NCBI GenBank assembly: GCA_039806955.1
Contig: JBDHQI010000016.1
Span: 24,035-88,034 of the forward strand
DNA length: 64,000 nucleotides
Reading direction: 5' to 3'
Origin: JADLHS01 sp039806955
GTDB taxonomy: Bacteria; Verrucomicrobiota; Verrucomicrobiia; Limisphaerales; JADLHS01
Under the pieces are notes generated by a model. It searched no databases, had not been told where the DNA came from, and was given only the letters and a program-made list of their open reading frames with translations. The stretch's first letter is position 1. Each line of letters opens with the position of its first letter. A program made the translations under genes and the position numbers. Shown in pieces: positions 50,887 to 59,380 of the stretch.

Positions 50887-52850
50887 CACCAATCTTTTCC
50901 TTTTTGATCCTGCGGTTTTTTCTCGTCGCCCTGGCCCATCGGCAAACGCCGGTCGCCGCCCAGTTTCAACGCATCCAGAATCCATCCCGCTTCCTCGCGC
51001 GAGATCAACAGGGTCTGTCCCTCCCGGGTGCGGCCTTCCTTCTGCCCTTCGCGCGGCCCGTTCTGGCCGTCCTCTTCATCGTCTTCATCCTCGTCACCGC
51101 TTGCTCCCGGAGGTGCGTCTTCGGCGGGAATTTTTCCCCGCAATTGTTTCATCAGTTCGCCCAGCGCCTGCTGTTGTTGACCCATGATTTGGCCGAGCTG
51201 TTGCAACGCGCGAATTTTGTCAATCAACTTAGCGATGGCTTCCTCCAGAATGGCGATGTTCTCACGCGCGTCCTGATCCTCCGGATTCAACTCCAGCGCG
51301 CTTTTGAAATCATCCAACGCGCGCTGCCATTTTTGCAATGCCGCACCGTGCGCCGCCACGGCGCGCCGCACTTGATCCGTGGCTTCCCGCAAACCGCGGC
51401 GCGCGCCGCGCCCGTTGAGATATGCCTGAATCAACCGCTGCAGATCGTCGCTCTCCAGCGCCGCCCGGCCGCTTTTCAAGGCTTGATCGCCGCGGTCCAA
51501 CGCGCCGAGCGCGCGCTGCGCCGTGGTCGTGGCGTCCGGCGATTTTTTCAGTTCTTCGATGCCCAACTGATACCGCGTTTGACCGAGATTATAGAGCGTG
51601 GCCGGTTGCACTCGCCCTATTTGTAATGCCAGCGCGCTTTGTAGAAAACCTTCCGCTTCATGGAATTGGTTCGCTTGTAACTGCGCGGTGCCGGCGCGGA
51701 AAAATTCTGGAGCGGACTTCGGCGCCGGCAACGAAACGGCGGCGGGGGCGGAGTTGGTGGGAGCGGTCACTTCAATGGCGGCGCTGGTTGAAACCGGTTG
51801 CAACAACAGAACCAGCCCGAGACCCGCCGGCGCTGGACGCAACCGGCGGCGCGTGCCCAGCAGTGATTCAACCACCAGCAACATGAGCGCCAGCGCTAGT
51901 GGGAACTGAAACCGGTCTATTCCGTGGCGACGCACCGGGGCCGCACCGAGGCCGGCGTCAGCCGCGCGCAACGCTTGTTTAACCTTGGCCAGGCCTTCGC
52001 CGAGCGCGCCCAACGGGAAGTACTCGCCGTGCGTCGCTTGCGCAATGCTGCGCAAAGTGGGTTCGTCCAGCCGGCTGCGCACCACTTGTCCGCGCGGGTC
52101 ACGCACAAATTCCACCTGCCCGCGTTCGTTCACGATCCGAATTTCCGCGCCTGCCTCCGTGCCAACGCCAATGGCGTAAACCGTAACCCCTTTTTCCGCC
52201 AGGGTTTTGGCCATTCGCACGCCGCTCTTTTCCAAATCCTCACCATCCGTCATCAGTACCACGACCTTCTTGCGATCCAATTTTTCCATGGCCCGAAAGG
52301 CTTCATCCAACGCCGCGCCAACGTCGGTGCCGGGCACCACGATGGTTCTTTCATCTAACGCGGCCAGGGCATCTAAAAACGCGCCGTGATCGAAGGTCAG
52401 TGGGCATTGTAAAAAGGCCTGTCCCGCGAATGCCACCAGACCCACACGTCCGTTGGAGTGGCGCCAGACGAAATCCTGCACCGCGAGCTTGGTGCGTCCG
52501 AGCCGGCTGGGCGACACGTCCGCCGCCAACATGCTGCGGGAACAATCCACCACAAATACCACATCTTCAGTCAAGTTCTCCACGGCAATACTGCGCGCAC
52601 CCCATTGCGGCCGCGCGAGCGCCAAACTGCCGGCAATCAACGTCAGCACCAGTAACAGGTTCTTGAACCACCGCCGTCCGGGACTGTGGGAGCGGGTTAA
52701 TTCCGTCACGAAGGTCGGTGTCGCCAGCCGCGCCAACTGTCGTTTCCGATTCCGGGCGGCGTACGCTTGCAACGCCAGCAGCGCGATTGGCCCCAGCAGG
52801 GCCAGCCAGAGCCATTGTGGGTCGGCAAAATGTGGGTCGGCAAAATTCAT
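50886..52850 (-). CDS. batB: Fused BatB-BatC: VWA membrane protein with TPR tail
   Basis: The N-terminal half is BatB: two membrane helices, a VWA domain with a complete MIDAS (DCSRS, residues 102-106; VLMTDGEDLEKSG), and a third helix near residue 325. From about residue 385 a BatC-like part follows: TPR repeats (PEFFRAGTAQLQANQFHEAE; LELNPEDQDARENIAILEEA), a Gln-rich coil and a Glu/Asp/Gly-rich acidic tail. In Bacteroides-type operons these are separate genes. The N-terminus contains a duplicated HFADP/NFADP unit. Confidence 0.9.
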   Translation of the reverse strand: MNFADPHFADPQWLWLALLGPIALLALQAYAARNRKRQLARLATPTFVTELTRSHSPGRRWFKNLLLVLTLIAGSLALARPQWGARSIAVENLTEDVVFVVDCSRSMLAADVSPSRLGRTKLAVQDFVWRHSNGRVGLVAFAGQAFLQCPLTFDHGAFLDALAALDERTIVVPGTDVGAALDEAFRAMEKLDRKKVVVLMTDGEDLEKSGVRMAKTLAEKGVTVYAIGVGTEAGAEIRIVNERGQVEFVRDPRGQVVRSRLDEPTLRSIAQATHGEYFPLGALGEGLAKVKQALRAADAGLGAAPVRRHGIDRFQFPLALALMLLVVESLLGTRRRLRPAPAGLGLVLLLQPVSTSAAIEVTAPTNSAPAAVSLPAPKSAPEFFRAGTAQLQANQFHEAEGFLQSALALQIGRVQPATLYNLGQTRYQLGIEELKKSPDATTTAQRALGALDRGDQALKSGRAALESDDLQRLIQAYLNGRGARRGLREATDQVRRAVAAHGAALQKWQRALDDFKSALELNPEDQDARENIAILEEAIAKLIDKIRALQQLGQIMGQQQQALGELMKQLRGKIPAEDAPPGASGDEDEDDEEDGQNGPREGQKEGRTREGQTLLISREEAGWILDALKLGGDRRLPMGQGDEKKPQDQKGKDW

Positions 52851-52968
52851 GTAACGCTCCCCAAGTTGACGCCAACCGCTCTTAAGTCAAAGCCCCGCGT
52901 CGCCTCATGCGCCTGGTTCAGTAGCGAACCGGTTCGACTCTTGGGCTTGATGGCGCGGCAATTCGTTC

Positions 52969-54009
52969 TCATGGCACTCTTCTCAACAACGTATTGGTCA
53001 ACCAACATTCCACCCCAAACAATCCCAAAGCCGCCAGTAGCGGCCATTGAAACAACGGCGTGTGCGTCGTAAAACGGCGCAATTTTACCTCGGTTTTTTC
53101 CAGCCGATCAATGTCATCGTATATGCTCTGCAACTCCCGTCGGCTGGTGGCGCGATACGATCGCGCTCCCGACAACGCTGACATCCGGTGCAGCACCGAA
53201 TAGTTTGCCGGCTGCAAAGCGATGGTCGGACGCACCTCCCCGTTTGGGCCCAACAACAATTTGCCCGTGGCCGGGTCAAAAGCCGGCAACTGGCAGGGCG
53301 CTTCAATACCGATCCCCACCGTGTACACCTTGGCCCCTAAAGCCGCGGCCAGTTGCGCGGCTGGCACGGGCTCCACTTCGCCTTTGTTGTTATCGCCGTC
53401 CGTCAACAGGATGATGATCCGGCTTTTGCTTTCCGTTTTGGCCTGAAGCCGTTTGGCGGCCAGGGCCGTGGCGTCGCCGATGGCCGTGCCCAATTCGCGA
53501 ATCATCCCCACGTGCATGCGCTGCAAATTTTCTTCGAGCCAGGCGTGATTCAACGTCAGCGGGCTCGCCAGATACGGCACGGCGGAAAATACCACCAGCC
53601 CGATCCGGTCACTTTCCCGCTTGCGGATGAAATCCTGCAACACACTGCTGGCAATGTCGAAGCGGGTCACCCGCTCGCCCGGCCCGCTCATGTCCAGTGC
53701 CATCATGCTCCAGGACAAATCCAGCGCGAGCATGATGTCCACGCCGCTGGCTTGCGTTTCCGTGCGATCATTTGCGAAACGCGGTCCCGCCAACGCCACG
53801 ATGACCAACGCCACCGTCAGCAGACGCAAAAAGAACAACAGCCGTCCGGCGGCGGCTCGGGCCGTTGCTCCAGCCGCCCGGGCGATATCCGCGCTCGAAA
53901 ATTTCAACGCTGAATGTTTGCCCGCCCGGCCGCGCAACACCGCGTACAGCGGCACCAACGCCAGCAACGCCAGCACCCACGGATATTGAAATTCAAAGTT
54001 GCTGTTCAT
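52969..54009 (-). CDS. batA: BatA: VWA-domain membrane protein
   Basis: Membrane helices are near residues 9-26, 56-76 and at the C-terminus, and enclose a VWA domain with an intact MIDAS: DLSWSM (Asp97, Ser99, Ser101) and IIILLTDGDNNKGEVE. The first helices and FQYPWVLALLALVPLYAVL match BatA. It overlaps the DUF4381-like gene by ATGA. A 118-base gap separates it from batB. Confidence 0.92.
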   Translation of the reverse strand: MNSNFEFQYPWVLALLALVPLYAVLRGRAGKHSALKFSSADIARAAGATARAAAGRLLFFLRLLTVALVIVALAGPRFANDRTETQASGVDIMLALDLSWSMMALDMSGPGERVTRFDIASSVLQDFIRKRESDRIGLVVFSAVPYLASPLTLNHAWLEENLQRMHVGMIRELGTAIGDATALAAKRLQAKTESKSRIIILLTDGDNNKGEVEPVPAAQLAAALGAKVYTVGIGIEAPCQLPAFDPATGKLLLGPNGEVRPTIALQPANYSVLHRMSALSGARSYRATSRRELQSIYDDIDRLEKTEVKLRRFTTHTPLFQWPLLAALGLFGVECWLTNTLLRRVP

Positions 54010-54641
54010 GAAATCCGAAAGGCCAGTTGCCCCGAAGGTAACGCTTGCAACTCGCGTCGTCGTGCCTCGCCCGCTTCAAACAGCTCGTTGGCTTGTTGTA
54101 AGAGTTCTGGCACGTTGGCGTAACCCGCCGCCGCGAACCGGGTCGCATCGCAAGCGCGCACAAAGCGAACCACGCGATCCGCCAGAGCGCTCCCAACGGA
54201 TGGGTTGATGATGAGTTCGCGACAGAACGCTTCGGTGGTCGGCTCGCCCGCCGCCAAGCCAAACGCCGCCCGGTAATAACCACGAACGCAACGCACGATG
54301 GCACTGGCGGTGTCACGATTTCGAGGCGGTGTCCGCAACTGTTCCAACTGCCGTCGGGTGACCACGGCGAGCGGTTCCGTCACCTGCGCCTGTGACCGCG
54401 AGAACAACCAAACGCCAAAGGCGCCGAGCGTGAGCAGTTCCAGGCTGTAAAGCGTCAGGGCGCGTCCTTGTCGTTCCCAAAACGTGGTTGGAATTTCCGT
54501 GCGGATTGGACGCAGTGCCGGAAATTCATCCGCCTCCTGTGCCTCCGTTGGTGCGGCCATTGCCAAAATGCCGGCGAGTGTCAACACCCGCCCCCAGCGG
54601 TTTCTCAGGATTTGTGCGGATCGGGGTGAGTCCATTCTCAT
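54006..54641 (-). CDS. DUF4381-like membrane protein of the Bat operon
   Basis: A signal peptide ends near PTEAQEADEF; a short Pro-rich extracytoplasmic stretch (ALRPIRTEIP), one membrane helix (LYSLELLTLGAFGVWLFSR) and a helical cytosolic domain (YYRAAFGLAAGEPTTEAFC) follow. Size, topology and position between DUF58 and BatA fit the DUF4381 component of Bat/MoxR operons. It starts in the ATGA of the DUF58 gene. Confidence 0.75.
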   Translation of the reverse strand: MRMDSPRSAQILRNRWGRVLTLAGILAMAAPTEAQEADEFPALRPIRTEIPTTFWERQGRALTLYSLELLTLGAFGVWLFSRSQAQVTEPLAVVTRRQLEQLRTPPRNRDTASAIVRCVRGYYRAAFGLAAGEPTTEAFCRELIINPSVGSALADRVVRFVRACDATRFAAAGYANVPELLQQANELFEAGEARRRELQALPSGQLAFRIS

Positions 54642-55612
54642 CCGCGCCTCCTGCCGCGACGTAGTTCAAAGAAGTTTTGCAGCGCTTGAGCGGAAGATTG
54701 CTCGGCATTAAGGCGTAACACATCCACGCCCGCGCGCCGCAGTGCGCCTTCCAGTTCCGCGAGGCGGATGAGATTGGTGCGCGCGAACTCATCCCGCACG
54801 GCGGCACGGTTGGTATCCAGTTCAAGCAGTTCACCCGTCTCCGCATCTTCAATCGTCAACAGACCGGCGCGGGGCAGACTGCTTTCGCGCGGATCATGCA
54901 AGTGAATGCAAATCAAATCGTGGCGGGCATTGGTGAGGCCGATTTCTTGGATGGCATCGCGCGTGTAGTGGGTAGGGCGCGTCTCTCCGTGCGTGCCGTC
55001 AGTTGCAAGCGACGCCGCGGCGGGCAGAAGACTGCCCGCCCTATCATCAAAGCTGTGCAGAAAATCAGTCAGGAGAAAGACCATGGAGCGGCGCGCCAAC
55101 ACTCGATTCAAGAACGACAATGCCGCCGGAATGTTCGTGGCGCGATACTTGGGTTGGAAACTCAGCATTTCGCGAATCAACCGCAAGATGTGGCGCCGTC
55201 CCTTGCGCGGCGGCAGATAGAGTTCCGCCTGCTCGGTGAACAACAGCAACGCCACCTTGTCGCTCGCCCGCGCGGCGGAGAAGGCCAGCGTGGCGGCGAT
55301 TTCCGTGGCGAACTCGCGCTTGGTCCGCCGCGCCGAACCGAACGAGGACGACGCGGAAATATCAATGGCCAGCACCATGCCGAGTTCGCGCTCCTCGCGG
55401 AAACGCTTCACGAACGGGCGGCCCATGCGATTGGTGACGTTCCAATCAATATCGCGCACGTCATCGCCGGGCATGTATTCGCGGAGTTCCTCGAAGTCCA
55501 TGCCGCGCCCGCGAAACCGGCTCAAGTACGCGCCGACCATTGTGTCGTTGACGAGACGGTTGGTGCGCACCTCGACGCGGCGGACCGCTTCAAGCAGTTC
55601 AGTGATGGTCAT
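54638..55612 (-). CDS. DUF58 protein (first gene of the Bat operon) with a repeat-derived insert
   Basis: DUF58 core: MPGDDVRDIDWNVTNRMGRP (about residues 47-66) and a VWA-like MIDAS DISASSS (84-90), then SMVFLLTDFL and RHDLICIHLHDPRE. Residues about 186-228 (nt 54929-55057), between these last two strands, look inserted: they are Ser/Thr/Gly-rich and contain at DNA level a GGCGGGCA/TGCCCGCC hairpin identical in its arms to the intergenic repeat at 25397. The frame stays open through it. DUF58 proteins work with MoxR ATPases, but no moxR gene is adjacent. Confidence 0.9.
   Translation of the reverse strand: MTITELLEAVRRVEVRTNRLVNDTMVGAYLSRFRGRGMDFEELREYMPGDDVRDIDWNVTNRMGRPFVKRFREERELGMVLAIDISASSSFGSARRTKREFATEIAATLAFSAARASDKVALLLFTEQAELYLPPRKGRRHILRLIREMLSFQPKYRATNIPAALSFLNRVLARRSMVFLLTDFLHSFDDRAGSLLPAAASLATDGTHGETRPTHYTRDAIQEIGLTNARHDLICIHLHDPRESSLPRAGLLTIEDAETGELLELDTNRAAVRDEFARTNLIRLAELEGALRRAGVDVLRLNAEQSSAQALQNFFELRRGRRRG
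55019..55040. repeat. REP-like hairpin inside the DUF58 coding sequence
   Basis: GGCGGGCA and TGCCCGCC form a perfect 8-bp stem with a six-base loop; the arms equal those of the intergenic hairpin at 25397-25416. It lies in frame within the presumed insert of the DUF58 gene. Confidence 0.7.
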
Positions 55613-55640
55613 GGCAATGGTAACGCCGGGCTTCCTGGCC

Positions 55641-55775
55641 TGGCGTAGAGGGCGGCATCCTGACGCCCGGAAAAGAGCGTCGCAGTAATTGCAAGCGCGC
55701 GAAAGCTTGAATGCTTCGAGCCCATCACCAACTTAATCCGTCGGGCAGCGTGCCCGGCGCTACGGCAGGCGTGGC
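55641..55775. repeat. REP-like palindromes upstream of the Bat operon
   Basis: GTAGAGGGCGGCAT at 55645-55658 is identical to 25417-25430, followed by an imperfect hairpin. A second hairpin CGGGCA/TGCCCG lies at 55742-55756, with GGCGCTACGG next to it. The element separates the intact DUF58 gene from a decayed fragment of the same gene. Confidence 0.6.
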
Positions 55776-55784
55776 TATCTGTCG

Positions 55785-55835
55785 CCACAGCGTGACGGAT
55801 GGGTTCGAGCAGTTCAGCGGTGGTCAGGTCACATC
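55785..55835 (-). pseudogene. Decayed 5' fragment of a DUF58 gene (first)
   Basis: The minus-strand translation LTTAELLEPIRHAVATDSH matches the start of the intact neighbour (MTITELLEAVRRVEVRTNR), then breaks off at the repeat element. Confidence 0.6.
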
Positions 55836-56024
55836 TGTTTGGCACTGGGCGGGGTCTTTAAGTTTGATGAAGTTAAAATCCGCATCTGACGGATGACGAT
55901 TTGATTCAATTGCTTCAACCGTTCGTCCAGCGCCAATCGCATGTGGATGAATTTCACGTTCATGCCTTCCATGTTCGCCAGAACGAGTAATTATTCAATA
56001 CTTGCGTAACCGCGGACATTGCCA
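55836..56024. other. Non-coding remainder between DUF58 fragments
   Basis: This holds only a possible 44-codon minus-strand frame (55829-55963, MNVKFIHMRLALDERLKQLN...) without a ribosome site or recognisable family. No MoxR-like sequence is visible here. Confidence 0.4.
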
Positions 56025-56131
56025 TCCAGCTCGAGTACGTACCGACCAGTGTGTCATTGACGAGGCGATGGGCATGCACCCCGATGCGGCGTGACCGTTT
56101 CGAGCAGTTCGCCGGCGGTTATTTCAACATT
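56025..56131 (-). pseudogene. Decayed 5' fragment of a DUF58 gene (second)
   Basis: Translation gives ITAGELLETV and, after a frameshift, RRIGVHAHRLVNDTLVGTYS, which parallels ITELLEAVRRVEVRTNRLVNDTMVGAY of the intact gene at 55612. Sequence similarity ends soon after. The following 200 bases to 56336 contain no gene I can support. Confidence 0.7.
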
Positions 56132-56336
56132 CTTTTGCCGCCGGCTTGAGGACTGTAATCCGGCTTTGGATCGAGTCTCGCCTTCCGTCAATACGTATGG
56201 AAAAGTCGGGAGTGAGGTTCGGCCGCCGGGTCGTTGCGTCGGGACGCGCCCGGGGCGATGTGCCGGTGAGCGGAAACGAACTGTAACAGAAACCGGCTGG
56301 CTTTCCGTCCCAATGATCATAATTACTGCCGTTAGT

Positions 56337-57005
56337 TCAGTTGGATTGAGTAACTTGTCTCAGCACTGACGCCAGATTTGCCGCCGCCAATTTCGTTCGC
56401 GCCTGCAACTTCAATAGTGCTGGAATCTTTCCCGGTGATTTAAGGATGGTCCATGCGAGCTTGCCAAAATTCAAACTTTGATCGGGATTGGAGAGCGCAT
56501 TGAAATCCAGTGGAAGATCTTCCTGCGCCGTATCGGAAATTGCTCGTACCGTGGCGCACGGGATGCCTTGTTCGCGGCAGATGGCATGAATGGCATCGGA
56601 TTCCATCTCCACTGCCTTCGCGCGAGTTGTGGCGTGAAGGGCTTGCTTTTCCGCGCGGGTTGTCGCGATGTGATCCAGGCAAACGAATGATGCGGCAGCG
56701 GCTTCGGTGCGAGACAGCGCTTGAAACAGGTCAGGATCGGGCGTGTCAAACAACACCTGGCCGATATGAAGTTGGGGATTAAGGCCACCAGCGAAGCCAC
56801 AAGTAAAAACCCGCCGCGGGGAAGTGGTCTGTAAAAATTCAAGGAGGCTTCGGCGCGCATTGCTGCGTCCAATGCCAGTGATCAGAATGGCGAGATCCGC
56901 GCGGGCGGCCAGCGTTTTCCGAAATGGAGCGGCCTCGTCCTTGAGCGCGAAACAAACGAGCGTCAGACCGGTTGCGGCGCCGGGGCGGCGACCCGAATGG
57001 TTCAT
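56337..57005 (-). CDS. Phosphorylase-superfamily protein (MTA/SAH nucleosidase-like, HpnG-like)
   Basis: The purine-nucleoside phosphorylase fold is reduced to 222 residues: LTLVCFALKDEAAPFRKTL at the N-terminus, FTCGFAGGLNPQLHIGQV with the phosphate/ribose loop, AVEMESDAIHAICREQG with the conserved MES, and RAISDTAQEDLPLDF carrying the catalytic Asp. HpnG of hopanoid synthesis, which releases adenine from adenosylhopane, is of this type. A squalene synthase lies 9 kb away, so the HpnG role is possible but unproven. It overlaps the exonuclease gene by ATGA. Confidence 0.8.
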   Translation of the reverse strand: MNHSGRRPGAATGLTLVCFALKDEAAPFRKTLAARADLAILITGIGRSNARRSLLEFLQTTSPRRVFTCGFAGGLNPQLHIGQVLFDTPDPDLFQALSRTEAAAASFVCLDHIATTRAEKQALHATTRAKAVEMESDAIHAICREQGIPCATVRAISDTAQEDLPLDFNALSNPDQSLNFGKLAWTILKSPGKIPALLKLQARTKLAAANLASVLRQVTQSN

Positions 57006-57721
57006 TTGATGCCCGCCAGCCGCTCTTTCCAGATGCGGTATAGTTCCACTGTTGCGCGCACGTCCCGCAGGCAGTATTCGGCAATCTCGCGAAATTTTCC
57101 TTCTTGAATCAGTTGGGTGACATCCATGCCGGTGATGCCTTGGGCTTTGGGTGACTCCACGCCGAACGCTTTGCAGTAGAAATCGAGATTGAATTTTCGC
57201 GCGGCGCCGTCGCGTCCGCTCACCCCGTAAAAAGTGAGTTGCTCGGCCAAGTCACAGTGTGGTTCGGTGGCGTAACGGTAGCCCAACCAGTTCTTTTTGC
57301 TGATGGGAACATTCAACGCGGCGGAACGCAGATACAGGAAGGGTACGTCGAAGCCGCGACCGTTAAACGTGACAATCTCATCATAATGCTTCACCACGTC
57401 CCAAAACGCGGTGAGCAGTTCCACCTCGTCGGCGCAGGGCATGAATTCAACAGGCCCGCCTTCGGCCGCGTCTTCCTCATAATCATCTGCCGTGTACAAC
57501 ACCTGACCTCGCAAGGAATCGGCGTTCAGCATGGCCACGCACACGATTTGTCCGGTAAACGGCCAGAGCGCGAACATGCGTTGCAATTCCGCGCGTTTGG
57601 CGAGGCGTTCCGTTTCGGAGGGCAGCCGTTCCGCCTCGCGCAGCAGATACTCCTGTTGCGCTTCATCGAAGTACGCCAGGGGCTGCGCGGAGGTTTCAAT
57701 ATCAAAGACGAGTCGGGCCAT
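57002..57721 (-). CDS. PolB-like 3'-5' exonuclease (RNase H fold)
   Basis: The ATG at 57721 gives MARLVFDIETSAQPL, where D-I-E is the first DEDD motif. EIVTFNGRGFDVPFLYLRS is the ExoII motif, and YCLRDVRATVELYRIW is ExoIII (the Y/H-x3-D type). This matches the predicted PolB-related 3'-5' exonuclease family. It probably works in DNA repair or RNA processing in the cytosol. It is the first gene of a two-gene unit with the phosphorylase-like gene. Confidence 0.85.
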   Translation of the reverse strand: MARLVFDIETSAQPLAYFDEAQQEYLLREAERLPSETERLAKRAELQRMFALWPFTGQIVCVAMLNADSLRGQVLYTADDYEEDAAEGGPVEFMPCADEVELLTAFWDVVKHYDEIVTFNGRGFDVPFLYLRSAALNVPISKKNWLGYRYATEPHCDLAEQLTFYGVSGRDGAARKFNLDFYCKAFGVESPKAQGITGMDVTQLIQEGKFREIAEYCLRDVRATVELYRIWKERLAGIK

Positions 57722-57808
57722 GGCGGATATGCGGAACGGATGGAATGGAAAACCAGGATGGAAAACCAATTTGATACAGCCGATTTTCCATCCCGGTTAT
57801 TTAGCAAG

Positions 57809-57853
57809 TTACTTTTTTTTCTTCGCTGCTTTCTTCTTCTTCTTGGCGGCCAC
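57809..57853 (-). CDS. Tiny Lys/Ala-rich ORF with a strong ribosome site
   Basis: The GTG at 57853 is preceded at seven bases by a perfect GGAGGT. The product is only 14 residues, MAAKKKKKAAKKKK, then TAA. It lies in the 317-base gap upstream of the exonuclease gene and in the same orientation. It may be a real basic micropeptide, a leader whose poly-Lys tract slows ribosomes, or chance. The remainder of the gap is AT-rich and has no other gene. Confidence 0.4.
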   Translation of the reverse strand: MAAKKKKKAAKKKK

Positions 57854-58038
57854 GCGTCTCACCTCCGATCCGATGCGGGTTGTTTTTTAGTTCGGTGTTC
57901 TCAGGCAAAATTTTGGTACATCTCTGGAACAACTTGGTTTGTATGTGAAAGGAGGAGTCGAACGCAAATGTTTTTTTTAACTTTCCATATATTACTTGTT
58001 TCCGGTCGCGCTCGACTTGAAAAGAAAATTTTTGTGAA

Positions 58039-59163
58039 ATGTTACCGATGCCAGTGCCATCACCACAAAAATTCATCCGTCCACTTGTCAAACGATTGCA
58101 CGCCTATGTGCCCGGAGAACAACCCAGAATTTCCGGACTCATCAAACTTAACACCAATGAAAATCCTTATCCGCCCGCAACACAAGTCCTCAAGTTGACG
58201 CGCGCCGCCGTGGATGATCGCTTGCGACTTTATCCCAATCCCACCGCGGAGCGACTTCGCATCAAGTTGGCGAAGCTGCATCGGTGTCACCCCGAGAACA
58301 TCATCGTGGGCAATGGTTCGGACGAAGTATTGGCCCTGGCGATTCGCGCGTTCGTTGAGCCAGCATCCACCAGTTCTCGCGTTCGGAGTTCGCGCGCGGT
58401 CGTGCAGTACTTCACTCCAAGCTATTCGCTCTATCCGGTTTTGGCCGCGGCGCACGGCGCCATCGCCAATCCTGTGGCGCTGAAGTCGGACTTTGATCTG
58501 CCCGGTCTTTCTGCGCTTAGGCGTGATGGTTCATGGCGTTTTGATGCCGCGCTTACGTTTATAACGACCCCCAACGCGCCCAGTGGTCGTGGCTATGCCA
58601 CAAAAGTGCTGGAAACTCTCTGTCGCGCTCAATCAGGCATCGTGGTGCTGGATGAAGCTTATGTGGATTTTGCCGCCGAACACGCCATGAAACTGGCTTT
58701 GCGCCATCCGCAGGTTCTCGTTGCGCGCACGTTTTCCAAGGCGTACTCGCTTTGCTTTCAACGCGTCGGCTATTTGACAGGCAACGCGGAATTGATCGCG
58801 GCGTTGCACAAGATCCGCGACAGCTACAACGTGAACGGCCTCGGTCAGGTCGCCGCTGAAGCCACTTTGGATAACCTGGCGTATTACCAGGCGAACTTCC
58901 GGCGCATCATCGCCACCCGCGAAAAATTAAGTCGGGATTTGACCAAGCTGGGCTTCCGCGTATTGCCGAGCCAGACCAATTTCATTCTAGTTCAACCGCC
59001 CCGTTATTCGGCGGAAGCTTGGTTGCAGAAATTGCGGGACCAAAAAATTATGGTCCGCTGGTTTCGCGCCCCGGAGGTGAGCCGTTATCTGCGTATCACG
59101 ATCGGGACGGCCACCGAAGCCGCCGCTCTTGTTCGCGCGGCACGGGCGATTCTGTCGGTTTAA
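58039..59163 (+). CDS. hisC: Histidinol-phosphate aminotransferase
   Basis: A PLP enzyme of fold type I: IKLNTNENPYPP at the N-terminus, IIVGNGSDEVLALAIRAF, TPNAPSGRGY, VVLDEAYVDF and the PLP Lys234 in VARTFSKAYSLCFQRVGYLTG. It converts imidazole-acetol phosphate to histidinol phosphate. The residue 109-124 segment is a small extra Ser-rich loop. The start could also be the ATG at 58048. No other his gene is adjacent. Confidence 0.92.
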   Translation: MLPMPVPSPQKFIRPLVKRLHAYVPGEQPRISGLIKLNTNENPYPPATQVLKLTRAAVDDRLRLYPNPTAERLRIKLAKLHRCHPENIIVGNGSDEVLALAIRAFVEPASTSSRVRSSRAVVQYFTPSYSLYPVLAAAHGAIANPVALKSDFDLPGLSALRRDGSWRFDAALTFITTPNAPSGRGYATKVLETLCRAQSGIVVLDEAYVDFAAEHAMKLALRHPQVLVARTFSKAYSLCFQRVGYLTGNAELIAALHKIRDSYNVNGLGQVAAEATLDNLAYYQANFRRIIATREKLSRDLTKLGFRVLPSQTNFILVQPPRYSAEAWLQKLRDQKIMVRWFRAPEVSRYLRITIGTATEAAALVRAARAILSV

Positions 59164-59380
59164 GGCGTAATTGGTTGATTCACGCACAATCGGTGTCTGT
59201 TTTCGGTCCAGGTTAAGCTCGGCCTCACAATTCAACGCGCCAACGGGTATAAGGCACTGCTTTTGCTGGATTTATGGCGGGTTCGAGGAGTTTTTCGCCG
59301 GGATCGTGTGTTCATCGGCGTGGTCGCAATGTTGCGCGGCAATTCTCTTTCTCCCTTAAACGCAATAGACCATTTGAGTT

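Noticed and set aside
57968..58198. Upstream frame with AGGAGG and three consecutive His codons before hisC, like a his attenuator leader
   Set aside because: The His codons (HHHK) lie inside the hisC coding sequence in another frame, and no attenuator hairpins follow. Coincidence is more likely.
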